DNA from: an uncultured Clostridia bacterium
Lineage (GTDB): Bacteria; Bacillota; Clostridia; Oscillospirales; Oscillospiraceae
Length of the DNA: 64,000 nt
NCBI GenBank assembly: GCA_946187035.1
Contig: CAMHPQ010000001.1
Coordinates: 1-64,000 of the forward strand
Direction: 5' to 3'
The stretch's first letter is position 1, and the number at the start of each line of letters is the position of its first letter. Below are positions 51,216 through 60,228 of the stretch, one piece after another. The translations under genes were made by a program, and so were the position numbers. The notes under the pieces are model-generated. The model was not told where the DNA came from and did not search any database. It saw nothing but the letters and a program-made list of their open reading frames with translations.

Positions 51216-51515
51216 TTATTCCACCGTCAGAATGTCCGCGAAACCCGTCACCTCAAAAATCTCCAGGATGGTCTCGCCCACGTGGAGCACCTTCATCTCG
51301 CCCTGCCGGCTCATGATCTTCTGAGCAGACAGCAGCACCCGCAGACCAGCCGAGGAGATGTACTCCAGCTTTTCAAAGTCCAGCAGCAGCGTGGACGTGC
51401 CCGCCAGAGACTCCTGGATGGCCGCCTCCAGCTGGGGCGCCGTTACCGTGTCCAGACGGCCCTCCAGCGCGATGGCCGCCGTTCCGTTATCGATGTTTTT
51501 GGTAATATTCAGCAT
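51216..51515 (-). CDS. STAS-domain anti-sigma factor antagonist-like protein
   Basis: 99 aa: EGRLDTVTAPQLEAAIQESLAGTSTLLLDFEKLEYISSAGLRVLLSAQKIM. Confidence 0.94.
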   Translation of the reverse strand: MLNITKNIDNGTAAIALEGRLDTVTAPQLEAAIQESLAGTSTLLLDFEKLEYISSAGLRVLLSAQKIMSRQGEMKVLHVGETILEIFEVTGFADILTVE

Positions 51516-51603
51516 GTCTTTTTCCCTCCTGTATCCATCCGACGATGCCTTTGATTGCGCCGAAGGGATCCCCCGGCGCAGGTCGATGATTACGTATCAA
51601 ATT

Positions 51604-51634
51604 ATTATACATCATCCTGTCCAGACTATGTCAA
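51604..51634 (-). promoter_or_regulatory. Candidate promoter of the partner-switch operon with 19-nt spacer
   Basis: Minus strand TTGACA (51634-51629), 19 nt, TATAAT (51609-51604). Confidence 0.5.
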
Positions 51635-51731
51635 TCTTTCCGCTCCAATATGATTCGATTTTCTCACATAAAAATATGAACTTTTTGTAAACAATCGCTC
51701 TGATCCTGCCATTCATTCACAGGTGATACAC

Positions 51732-51764
51732 AAAAAACGCTGCGCACCCGCAGGCACGCAGCGC
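51732..51764 (-). terminator. Rho-independent terminator after clostripain-like gene
   Basis: CGCTGCG / CGCAGCG with minus-strand tail TTTTTTG. Confidence 0.8.
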
Positions 51765-51779
51765 ATGGAAGGAACGGAC

Positions 51780-54152
51780 TCAGGCGTTGGGAACCGGAAG
51801 GGTCCAATAGTACTGGTTGTAGAGATCCGTGAACCGGTAGAGGGCCACGCAGCTGCCGCCGAGGCTGGTGTTGCTGATCTGCATATTCTCGGTGACGGTC
51901 ATCTGCTCGCCCAGCTTGTAGGTGTCCAGATAGGCGCCGTCGTAGCTGTAATAGTCGCAGAGGAAGTCCAGGGTGTCGCCCACGTTCAGATCCACCAGAC
52001 CTCTGGCCACGGTCTCGGTCTCGTCGGCGGAATAGGCTGGGCGGGCACCGGCGATGGAGCCGTAGGGATCCTCGTCGGAGAAGATCAGCACCAGATCCAT
52101 CCGCTCCCCGTTCAGCAGCACGGGCACATAGCCGGTGATGGTGTAGCTGTCGCCGTCCTCGGCGGTGCTCAGGTGGTAATAGGCCACGGGCTGGCCGTTG
52201 ATGCTGAGCCAGGTGCCGTCGGTGTCGCCGATCAGGTTGCCGCTGTCGTCAAAGTCGAAGACGTTGTCCAGACCCAGATCCACATAGCCGGTGCCGTCGT
52301 CATAGAACATGTTCAGATCGATGCCCTGCACCAGATCCCACTGATCCTGCGGCAGAACGATCTTGTTGGAGCCGTTGTCATTGGTCCAGACCAGATTGGA
52401 GGGGTCGAACCGGTTATTTGCGATGTACTCCGCCGCCTGATCGGTGGTGATGCTGCGTCCGAACATGAAGCCGGTGTTGCCGCTGTTGATGCCGGAGACG
52501 TCCGGGCCGCGTCCGCCCATGAACAGGCTCAAAAGCTGGGCCACATCCTGGGCGCTGGGGCCTGCCGAGGCGGAGGCGCTGCCGGTCTGGCCGCTCATGA
52601 GCTGTCCCAGCAGGGACGGCAGGGCGGAGCCGGTGCCGCCGGCCGCCACCTGGCCGCTGACCTCCAGATTGGCAAACTCGCGGATGCAGTCGGAATAGGC
52701 GCTGTCCAGACCGATTCGGTCATAGGTGGCCACTGCGGTGTCCACGCCGGAGGCCTTCTTATAGGGGAAGTAGATGGACAGGCCGTAGGCGTTGGTGATG
52801 TTGGCCGCCCGGTTGTATTTCACGCTGCTGAGGAGTACGTCCGCCAGATTCTTGGCCGCGTCGGTGCCCAGATTCTTGGCGAAGTGCACCATGTCGATCT
52901 GGTCGATGGAGCTGCTGCCGGCAAACTCTCTGGTGTTGCTGCGGGCCCGGGACACGGTCTGGTAGTTGTCGGAGGTGATCAGCTGCTGGGTACTCTGGGA
53001 GAATGCGCTGAAGGAGTCGGTGATGGTGCTGCCCAGCTCCGCCAGATCCACCACCGAGAGGGTGGTCTGCTGGCCTCTGCACTGCTGGGCGCAGACGTCC
53101 ACGAAGTCGTCCACGATCTGCTTGCCGATCTCAAGAGTGGAGGCGGAGGTGTTCTGACTGAGCTTGTTCAGCCAGTTGGTGTAATACCAGCCCACGCCGG
53201 GCTCGGTCTCCTCGGAGGCGATCATGTAATCCGCGTACTTGGAGAGCATGAGGGCATTTTCCACCGTGGCCATGAGGCAGGCGTCGTAGCCGATGAAGTC
53301 GAACTTCATGTCCGCAGCCTTCAAAGCCTGGTCGATCTGGGCCAGGGACATGGAGCCGCTGCGGGCGTTCTTCTCGTCATAGCCGTAGCCCTGGAGGGAG
53401 CCGCCGCCGTGATCCCAGAAGATCAGCATGTTCCGGTTGGCGGGGAAATTCTGCTTGCAGAACTGGATGAAGGACAGCAGGTTGTTGGGATCGGTCATGG
53501 CCGCGTTGCCGCCGTTCTGCACCAGGGTCTCGATGCCGCCGTTCCGGACTCTAAACACCTGGTTCACGCTGCTGGAGATGGCCGAGGTCTTCCACTGCTT
53601 GCAGCCGCCGGTGAAGACGATCAGGTTCACCTTGTCCGAGAGCTGGGCGTTGGCCATCTCCGTCAGATCCTTGGTGGCCATGCCGTAGCGGGACTCCAGG
53701 TCGGTGCCGCACATATAGACCATCAGGGTGACGGTGTCCTGGCCATTGCCGACGAGCTTGGTGAATTTCTCTCTGGCGCCGGGGGCCACGGAGGTGTTCA
53801 GCTTCGCCAGATTGCTGTCCGATCCCCAGGAACTGGAGGTGGGATTCAGCAGCTGGCTCTGGGCCTGGGGCAGCGAAAAGCCGGAGCCGCCGTTGGTGGT
53901 GTTCGTGGTGGTGCTTCCGCCGCCGCCGAAGAGGCTGTTGCCGCCCAGCAGCAATGCCAGCAGGATCGCCACGATGCCGCCGCCGATGCCCCCTGCGCGC
54001 TTCACATTCCGGTTGCCGGAGGGCCGCTGCGGGGTGCCGGAGCCGGTGCCGACCTTCCCGGTGCCGAGACCCTCATCGTCTCTTCTGTGGACGCCGAGAC
54101 CGTTGTCGGTGACGTTGGTCTCCCTGCGTCTCGGTCTGTTGTTCTCCGCCAT
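51780..54152 (-). CDS. Membrane-anchored C11 clostripain-family cysteine peptidase
   Basis: TVTLMVYMCGTDLESRYGMATKDLTEM, NMLIFWDHGGGSLQGYG (His), DFIGYDACLMATVENALML (Cys); single N-terminal TM GGIGGGIVAILLALLLGG after a basic cytosolic segment. Confidence 0.92.
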   Translation of the reverse strand: MAENNRPRRRETNVTDNGLGVHRRDDEGLGTGKVGTGSGTPQRPSGNRNVKRAGGIGGGIVAILLALLLGGNSLFGGGGSTTTNTTNGGSGFSLPQAQSQLLNPTSSSWGSDSNLAKLNTSVAPGAREKFTKLVGNGQDTVTLMVYMCGTDLESRYGMATKDLTEMANAQLSDKVNLIVFTGGCKQWKTSAISSSVNQVFRVRNGGIETLVQNGGNAAMTDPNNLLSFIQFCKQNFPANRNMLIFWDHGGGSLQGYGYDEKNARSGSMSLAQIDQALKAADMKFDFIGYDACLMATVENALMLSKYADYMIASEETEPGVGWYYTNWLNKLSQNTSASTLEIGKQIVDDFVDVCAQQCRGQQTTLSVVDLAELGSTITDSFSAFSQSTQQLITSDNYQTVSRARSNTREFAGSSSIDQIDMVHFAKNLGTDAAKNLADVLLSSVKYNRAANITNAYGLSIYFPYKKASGVDTAVATYDRIGLDSAYSDCIREFANLEVSGQVAAGGTGSALPSLLGQLMSGQTGSASASAGPSAQDVAQLLSLFMGGRGPDVSGINSGNTGFMFGRSITTDQAAEYIANNRFDPSNLVWTNDNGSNKIVLPQDQWDLVQGIDLNMFYDDGTGYVDLGLDNVFDFDDSGNLIGDTDGTWLSINGQPVAYYHLSTAEDGDSYTITGYVPVLLNGERMDLVLIFSDEDPYGSIAGARPAYSADETETVARGLVDLNVGDTLDFLCDYYSYDGAYLDTYKLGEQMTVTENMQISNTSLGGSCVALYRFTDLYNQYYWTLPVPNA

Positions 54153-54195
54153 GGGGTTCCCTTCTTTCTGTCGAATTTGGGGTGTTTTCTTCCTT

Positions 54196-54224
54196 ATTAT
54201 AACAGAGCGCACATGAAGAATCAA
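54196..54224 (-). promoter_or_regulatory. Candidate sigma-A promoter of the clostripain-like gene
   Basis: Minus strand TTGATT, 17 nt, TATAAT. Confidence 0.55.
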
Positions 54225-54252
54225 GAACCGTCTGCCCCGATCCCCCGTGCAA

Positions 54253-54294
54253 AAAAGAAAACTCTCAGAACGGCACAAGACCATTCTGAGAGCT
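54253..54294 (-). terminator. Rho-independent terminator after SLH gene
   Basis: CTCTCAGAA..TTCTGAGAG stem; minus-strand tail TTTTCTTTTTTG. Confidence 0.8.
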
Positions 54295-54335
54295 TTCGTC
54301 AAATACACTTTTGGCGCGTTTTCAACGCTTTCGCA

Positions 54336-55313
54336 TCACACGCTGCGATACAGGAACGTTACGATCTGTGCGCGGGTGCATTCGCTCATGGGCGCGAAAT
54401 GCGTCTCGTCCACGCCGTTGGTGATGCGCGCGCTGTCCGCCCAGATCACCGGGACGGTGTACCACACGCCGGCAGGGACGTCCACATAGGTGAGCTCCGC
54501 GTCCGCGAGCGTCGGCTCACCGGCAAAACGGAACAGGAACGTGACGATGTGCGCGCGGGTGCAGGTGGCATTGGGGTCAAAGGTCGTATCGCTGACGCCC
54601 TTGGTGATGCCCTTGTCCACTGCCCACAGCACGGCGTTGTAGTAGAAGCTGCCTTCCTTCACATCGGTGAAGGTGTTCTTCAAACCGTCCACACTGGGAG
54701 AACCGGCGGCGCGATACAGGAAGGTGACGGCCTCGGCACGGGTGCAGGCCTTCGCGGGAGAGAAGGCGGTGTCAGAGGTGCCCTTCGTGATTCCGTTGGA
54801 AACCGCCCAGTCCACGGCGGTGTGGTACCAGCTGTCCTTGCTGCGATCCACGTCGGCAAAGTTCTCGCTGGGGCAGGGTTCACCAAAATCCTCCCCGGAG
54901 CCGTCGATCACAAAGAAGGTCACTTTGAGATCCTTGCCCAGCGTAGCGCCGGTGTTGGACTTTACATCCTGACCGATGACGAGCGTATATCTGCCCGCCG
55001 GGAGGTCACGGAAGCTGACGGTGAAGGTGCGATTGTTCCCCGTTGCGCCTTCAAACTTCGTCGCGGCAACCACGTTTTCCTCAATATAGATCTTGCCCGC
55101 AGATTCATCGCTGTAATTGTCCATGCCGCTGTCAAAGGCTACGGTGATCGTGGTGTTCGGCTTGACAGCGCTGCTCTCAAGGTTTTTGCCGAGGGCGGTC
55201 ACGGACGCGACCTTCAGCGGGCTCTGGCTGTTCTCTCCGTCCGCCAGCGCGGGGAAAGCCAGCAGCCCCGCCGCCATGACGAGCACGAGGATCAGGGACA
55301 ATGCTTTCTTCAT
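54336..55313 (-). CDS. Secreted protein with N-terminal Ig/Big-like domain and three SLH repeats
   Basis: Signal peptide MKKALSLILVLVMAAGLLAFPALA; SLH units WYHTAVDWAVSNGITKGTSDTAFSPAKACTRAEAVTFLYRAAG, FYYNAVLWAVDKGITKGVSDTTFDPNATCTRAHIVTFLFRFAG, WYTVPVIWADSARITNGVDETHFAPMSECTRAQIVTFLYRSV. Confidence 0.93.
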   Translation of the reverse strand: MKKALSLILVLVMAAGLLAFPALADGENSQSPLKVASVTALGKNLESSAVKPNTTITVAFDSGMDNYSDESAGKIYIEENVVAATKFEGATGNNRTFTVSFRDLPAGRYTLVIGQDVKSNTGATLGKDLKVTFFVIDGSGEDFGEPCPSENFADVDRSKDSWYHTAVDWAVSNGITKGTSDTAFSPAKACTRAEAVTFLYRAAGSPSVDGLKNTFTDVKEGSFYYNAVLWAVDKGITKGVSDTTFDPNATCTRAHIVTFLFRFAGEPTLADAELTYVDVPAGVWYTVPVIWADSARITNGVDETHFAPMSECTRAQIVTFLYRSV

Positions 55314-55457
55314 CTTTGTTTCCTCCTTATCATTCTGTATGGATTTGCGCCTGCCCGTTTTCAAGCAAGCAAACCAATCACAGTTGATTATACCACACAT
55401 CTCTATTCTCTGCAAGAATCACAGGGAGGACGCTCCCGACTGGTCTGCTCCGGTTTT

Positions 55458-56306
55458 TTATTTCTTTCGATTCAGCGGGATCTGGTGCTCGCAGGGCACC
55501 TTCGTCTGGCAGAGGCCGCAGCCGTAGCGGGGGTGGTGCACCACGCCCTGCACCTTCTGGTAGAGACCGCACTTGATGTGGCTCTTCCCTTTCTCCAGAC
55601 TGATGGCGTGCACCGGACAGCGCTTGATGCAGGCGCCGCAGCGGATGCAGTAATCGTAAATGCCGGTGTAGGGCCGCTCGTCCGGCTCCAGCGGCGCGGT
55701 GACGATCACGCTGGCAAAGCGTCCGGCGATGCCCCGCTCCGTGATCATGCCCTTGGAGAGGGCGAAGGTGCCGAGACCGCAGACATAGGCCGCGTGGCGC
55801 TCCGACCAGCGGCTGCCGAAGGTCTTGGCGGTCATCTCCGGATAGCCCTCGATGCCCTTTCCGGCAGTGACCCGCTGGAATCTCGGATCGATGGCCGGGG
55901 CGCAGGCCTCGAAGCCCTGAGACCGGAACCAGTCGCAGAGAGCCTGGGAATAGGCGTTGATGAAGTCCTGGCCCTCGAATCTTGCGTAGACCCAGAGCTT
56001 GGAGGCGTTTTTCTTCTGGGCCCGGTTGCTCTCCAGCACCGCCTCGCTCATGGGAAAAAACAGCGACACGATGCTCTTGGCCCCGGGGAGCCATTCGGCC
56101 GGGCTCATGTGCCAGGGGCCTATGACGCTGGGCTCCTTGTACTTCTCAAACAGCGGATCGTCCGCCGCGCCGAAGCCGATAATCGGAGCTTCAAACATGG
56201 CGGTGCCCACATATTTGGACTGGATCTTGTCCGTTGGCCGCAGAACGTTGCCCGGTACCTCCGAGAACAGCTCCGCGCAGCGCGCTTCAATCTGTTGATG
56301 GTTCAT
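55458..56306 (-). CDS. QueG-like 4Fe-4S double-cluster protein (epoxyqueuosine reductase-like)
   Basis: YDYCIRCGACIKRCPVHAISLEKGKSHIKCGLYQ...YGCGLCQTKVPCEHQIP. Confidence 0.8.
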   Translation of the reverse strand: MNHQQIEARCAELFSEVPGNVLRPTDKIQSKYVGTAMFEAPIIGFGAADDPLFEKYKEPSVIGPWHMSPAEWLPGAKSIVSLFFPMSEAVLESNRAQKKNASKLWVYARFEGQDFINAYSQALCDWFRSQGFEACAPAIDPRFQRVTAGKGIEGYPEMTAKTFGSRWSERHAAYVCGLGTFALSKGMITERGIAGRFASVIVTAPLEPDERPYTGIYDYCIRCGACIKRCPVHAISLEKGKSHIKCGLYQKVQGVVHHPRYGCGLCQTKVPCEHQIPLNRKK

Positions 56307-56356
56307 TTGAGGCCTCCCTTCCGTTTGCAGCTTCTTCATGCAGTCCGTCCTTCTGT

Positions 56357-58168
56357 CTATCCCAGAGCAGATCTGGTCGCCTCGTCCTCATACTGTCTGG
56401 TGTAGAGCCGGTAGTAATAGCCGCGCCGGGCCATGAGCTCCTCGTGTCGCCCCTGCTCCACGATCCTGCCGTGGTGGACGACGAGAATCACGTCCGCGTT
56501 CTGCACGGTGCTCAGCCGGTGGGCGATGACGATGCTGGTGCGGCCCCGGATGATGGTGTCGATGGCGGCCTGGATCTTCTGCTCGGTGATGGTGTCCACC
56601 GAAGCGGTGGCCTCGTCCAGCACCAGAATCCGCGGATCGGCCAGGATGGCCCGGGCGAAGCTGATGAGCTGCTTTTCGCCGGTGGAGAGCAGATCGCCGC
56701 CCTCGCCCACGTCGGTGTCCAGCCCGTGCTCCAGCCGGTCTGCCACCTCTGCGGCGCTCACCAGATCCAGCGCACGGCGAATGTCCGCCTCCGAAGCGTC
56801 GGGATTGCCGTAGAGCAGATTTTCCCGCAGGGTGCCGGAGAAGAGATGGGGCGTCTGCAGCACATAGCCGATGGCGCTGTGGAGCCAGAGCTGGCTGCGC
56901 TCCCGGGCGTCCCTGCCGTCGATAAGCACCTGCCCCTCCGTGGGCTCATAGAACCGGCAGATCAGGTTCGCCAGCGTGGATTTTCCGGCGCCGGTCTCCC
57001 CCACAATGGCCACGTTGGTGCCGAAGGGGATCTCCAGCGAGAAGTGCTCCAGCACAGTTTCCTCGCCGTCGGGGTAGCGGAAGGTCACGTCCCGGAAGGA
57101 GATGTCCCCCCGGATCGGCTCCCAGTTTTCCTTCTTCGGGGTGAAGCAGTCGCCGTAGATCTCCACCACTTCGGGAGAATCCTTCACGTCCGGCTCCGTT
57201 TCCAGCAGCTTCGTCAGCCGCTCGATATTCACCTGAGTCGTGATCAGATCCGAGATGGCGTCCACCACCCATCGGATGGGCTCCATAAGCCCCTGGGCGT
57301 AGCTCATGAACATGGAGAAGGTGCCGATCTGGGTCTTGGCGATGTAGCCGCCCTTCCAGAGCACCACGGCCAGGGCCAGCGAGGAGGCAAAGTTCATGGT
57401 CACGGCGAAGAGGCCTCTCAATCTGGCGGCCCCGATGGCCCGGCGGCGGATGCGGGAGGTATCCGAGACGAAGGCCCGCTCCATGGTGTCCTCCACCACC
57501 AGTGTCTTGATGGTCCGGGCGCCGGTGATGCCCTCGTTGAAGTTTCCAGTGATCTGGGAATTGATCTCCCGGATCTCCCGGTTGGCCCGGGTCAGACCTC
57601 TCTGAAACACCGAGAACAGCAGCACCGTCAGCGGCAGCACCGCCATGACCAGCAGCGCCAGGCGGGCGTTGATCACCAGCATGACGATCACCGCGCCGAC
57701 CACATAGCCCAGCTGCCAGAGGCTGTCCAGCAGCGTCCAGCTCACCAGAGCGCCGATCTTCTGGGTGTCAGACATGACCCGGGCGTGGAGATAGCCCACA
57801 CTGTTTTGGTTGAAGTAGGAAAAGGACAGCGTCTGCAGGTGGTTGAAGGCGGCGTTGCGCAGATCCTTGTCCACCCCCACCTCGATCTGCATGCTGAAGA
57901 TGCAGGCTACGTAGTTCACCAAGGCGCCGCCGCAGATCAGCGCCAGATAGAGGATCACGAACAGGACGATGGTGTCCATGGTCCCTTCACCGATGAAGTG
58001 GTTCAGGGCGTAGCGCTGGAACAGCGGCACGCCGATGTCCACCAGCGAGCCCACGATGCAGCCGAGGATCATGCCCAGAACGGCTTTTTTGTAGTTTTTC
58101 AGATACGGCAGCAGCTTCCCGATGCCGAAGAACGGGAGGCGCACGGTGTCGGAGGCATGCCGGTTCAT
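56357..58168 (-). CDS. ABC exporter (TMD-NBD), heterodimer subunit
   Basis: IVGETGAGKSTLANLICRFYEPTEGQVLIDG, LSTGEKQLISFARAILADPRILVLDEATASVD. Confidence 0.93.
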   Translation of the reverse strand: MNRHASDTVRLPFFGIGKLLPYLKNYKKAVLGMILGCIVGSLVDIGVPLFQRYALNHFIGEGTMDTIVLFVILYLALICGGALVNYVACIFSMQIEVGVDKDLRNAAFNHLQTLSFSYFNQNSVGYLHARVMSDTQKIGALVSWTLLDSLWQLGYVVGAVIVMLVINARLALLVMAVLPLTVLLFSVFQRGLTRANREIREINSQITGNFNEGITGARTIKTLVVEDTMERAFVSDTSRIRRRAIGAARLRGLFAVTMNFASSLALAVVLWKGGYIAKTQIGTFSMFMSYAQGLMEPIRWVVDAISDLITTQVNIERLTKLLETEPDVKDSPEVVEIYGDCFTPKKENWEPIRGDISFRDVTFRYPDGEETVLEHFSLEIPFGTNVAIVGETGAGKSTLANLICRFYEPTEGQVLIDGRDARERSQLWLHSAIGYVLQTPHLFSGTLRENLLYGNPDASEADIRRALDLVSAAEVADRLEHGLDTDVGEGGDLLSTGEKQLISFARAILADPRILVLDEATASVDTITEQKIQAAIDTIIRGRTSIVIAHRLSTVQNADVILVVHHGRIVEQGRHEELMARRGYYYRLYTRQYEDEATRSALG

Positions 58169-60021
58169 GCGCCCACCTCCCCCACGGAGCTGCTTTGGAT
58201 GTCGCAGATCTTCTGATAGATGCCGCCGGCTTTGGAGAGGGTCGCGTGGTCGCCACGCTCGATGATCTCCCCCCGGTCCAGCACCAGGATCTGGTCGGCC
58301 TTGGAAAGGGTGGTGATGCGGTGAGAGATCAGCAGAATGGTCGCGCTGCCGAAGCGGCGCTCCAGCTCCGCGCGAATCTTCGCGTCGGTCTCCGTATCCA
58401 CGGCGGAGAGGGAATCGTCGAAAATCAGGATCGGCGTGTGCTGGGTCAGGGCTCTGGCGATGGCGGCCCGCTGTTTCTGCCCGCCGGAGAGCGTCACGCC
58501 CCGCTCGCCCACGAAGGTGTCATAGCCCTTTGCAAAATCCATGACCGTCTCGTCGAGACAGGCAGCCTTCGCCGCCTCCCGCACTGCGTCCAGGGACATG
58601 GTCTCGTCGGTAATGGCGATGTTCTCCCGGATGGTGCGGCTGAAGAGATAGGGCTCCTGCAGCACCATGCCGATGTTCCGCCGCAGGTGGGCGGTCTCGA
58701 TGTCCTTCAGATCCACGCCGCCGATGGTGATGCGCCCGCAGCCCTCGGGGAGCTCATAGAGCTTGTCCAAAAGAAGCATCAGCGTGCTCTTGCCGCTGCC
58801 GGTGCCGCCGAGGATGCCCAGCGTCGTGCCCGCCGGTACCGTGAAGCTCACGTTCTTCAAAACCTCCCGGCCCTCGGCAGTGTAGCGGAAGGAGACGTTT
58901 TCAAACACGATATCCTGATCCATTTCGGGCTTGAGGCTGCGTCCGGTCTCCCGCTCCTCCTCCGCCTCCATGATGTAGGCGATGCGGTCCATGCTGACGC
59001 CCGCCTTGCTCATCTCGGCGATCATGCGGCCCAGCATGCGCACCGGCCAGGTCATGATGGCCCCGTAGGAGAGAAAGGCGATGTATTCACCGGCGGTCAT
59101 CTCCCCCCGCAGGCAGAAGACCGATCCGAACACCACGATCAGCATGATCTGCACGCCGGAGAGCACGTCGCTGAGACTCCAGAACTGCGCCAATGGCCGG
59201 GCCAGCTTCATCCAGAGGCCGGTGTAATATTCGTTCTGCGCCTCGAAGCGTTCCCGCTCCCGCCGCTCCTGGCCGAAGGAACGCGCCACCCGCACGCCGG
59301 TGAGATTCTCCTGGGCGATGTCCGAGAGCTTGCCCTCGTTTTCGTCGCAGTCCAGAAAGGCCTTGCCGATCTTCCCGTGGAAGTGCACCGAGCGGAGGAT
59401 GATATACGGCACCGGCAGCATGGCGATGATGGTGAGCTTCCAGTTCATACCCAGCATGAAAGTGAGACTCAGGGCCAGCAGCACCACGATGCGAAAGATG
59501 CTGGTCATCTGCTCGGACACGAAGCTTTTGAGGGTTTCAATGTCGCTGGTGCAGCGCTGGATGATGTCCCCCGTGCGGTGCTGGCTGTGCCAGGCGTAGG
59601 GCAGCCGCTCGATGTGGCGGAAGAGGGCGTCCCGCATGGTTTTCGTGAGGGTTTCGGCGCCCCGGGTGTTCGACACCCGGAAGGTGTACTGGGCCGCCAC
59701 CTTCACGGCGGCCACCGCGAGGATCGCCAATGCCATGATCCAGATGTGCTCGCCGAGATACGCCCAGCCGCCGGCGCGCTCTGCCAGTCTCATGGCAAAG
59801 GCCGGGAGATTCGCCGTCTTTCCGCCCAGGGCGTTGTCCACCGCGGCACGGACGATCTGCGGGCTCACCATGTCCGCCAGGGCGGTCACGGCGGCGGAGA
59901 CCATGCTCAGCAGGAACCAGCCCTTGCTCCCCCGGAGAAACCGCCAGAGCAGGGCCCGTTCCCGGGCTTTTTCCGTTTTCGTCTTCTTCTGATTCATTGG
60001 TTCATCCGATTTGCGATCCAT
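58165..60021 (-). CDS. ABC exporter (TMD-NBD), heterodimer subunit
   Basis: ILGGTGSGKSTLMLLLDKLYELPEGCGRI, LSGGQKQRAAIARALTQHTPILIFDDSLSAVD; overlaps the next gene. Confidence 0.93.
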   Translation of the reverse strand: MDRKSDEPMNQKKTKTEKARERALLWRFLRGSKGWFLLSMVSAAVTALADMVSPQIVRAAVDNALGGKTANLPAFAMRLAERAGGWAYLGEHIWIMALAILAVAAVKVAAQYTFRVSNTRGAETLTKTMRDALFRHIERLPYAWHSQHRTGDIIQRCTSDIETLKSFVSEQMTSIFRIVVLLALSLTFMLGMNWKLTIIAMLPVPYIILRSVHFHGKIGKAFLDCDENEGKLSDIAQENLTGVRVARSFGQERRERERFEAQNEYYTGLWMKLARPLAQFWSLSDVLSGVQIMLIVVFGSVFCLRGEMTAGEYIAFLSYGAIMTWPVRMLGRMIAEMSKAGVSMDRIAYIMEAEEERETGRSLKPEMDQDIVFENVSFRYTAEGREVLKNVSFTVPAGTTLGILGGTGSGKSTLMLLLDKLYELPEGCGRITIGGVDLKDIETAHLRRNIGMVLQEPYLFSRTIRENIAITDETMSLDAVREAAKAACLDETVMDFAKGYDTFVGERGVTLSGGQKQRAAIARALTQHTPILIFDDSLSAVDTETDAKIRAELERRFGSATILLISHRITTLSKADQILVLDRGEIIERGDHATLSKAGGIYQKICDIQSSSVGEVGA

Positions 60022-60129
60022 CGGTTCTCCTTGCTTGCTTTTATGCTCTCAGTCTATCAGAAAGGCCCTGAAAACACAAGCCCGCAAAGGCAGACCTCCG
60101 GAACCCGGGACATCCATTTCTGCATCCAC

Positions 60130-60165
60130 AGAAAAGCCGCCTCAACGATTGAAGGTTGAGACGGC
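60130..60165 (-). terminator. Terminator after the VWA gene
   Basis: GCCGCCTCAAC / GGTTGAGACGGC, minus-strand tail TTTTC. Confidence 0.65.
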
Positions 60166-60228
60166 TGTTGCCGGATACTTCCAAAGCGCGGTCTGCCGGT
60201 TGAATGGTTCCATTTCCGCGCTGTCGGC

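Noticed and set aside
51723-56405. 1560-aa plus-strand ORF in the track
   Set aside because: Entirely antisense to well-supported genes (clostripain-like, SLH, QueG-like), with Gly/Ala/Val/His/Gln-rich low-complexity translation and no recognisable domain; it also runs through terminators. Shadow ORF caused by GC-rich codon usage.
56234-58216. 660-aa plus-strand ORF
   Set aside because: Antisense shadow of an ABC exporter gene; His/Asp/Gly-rich translation typical of reverse-complement coding.
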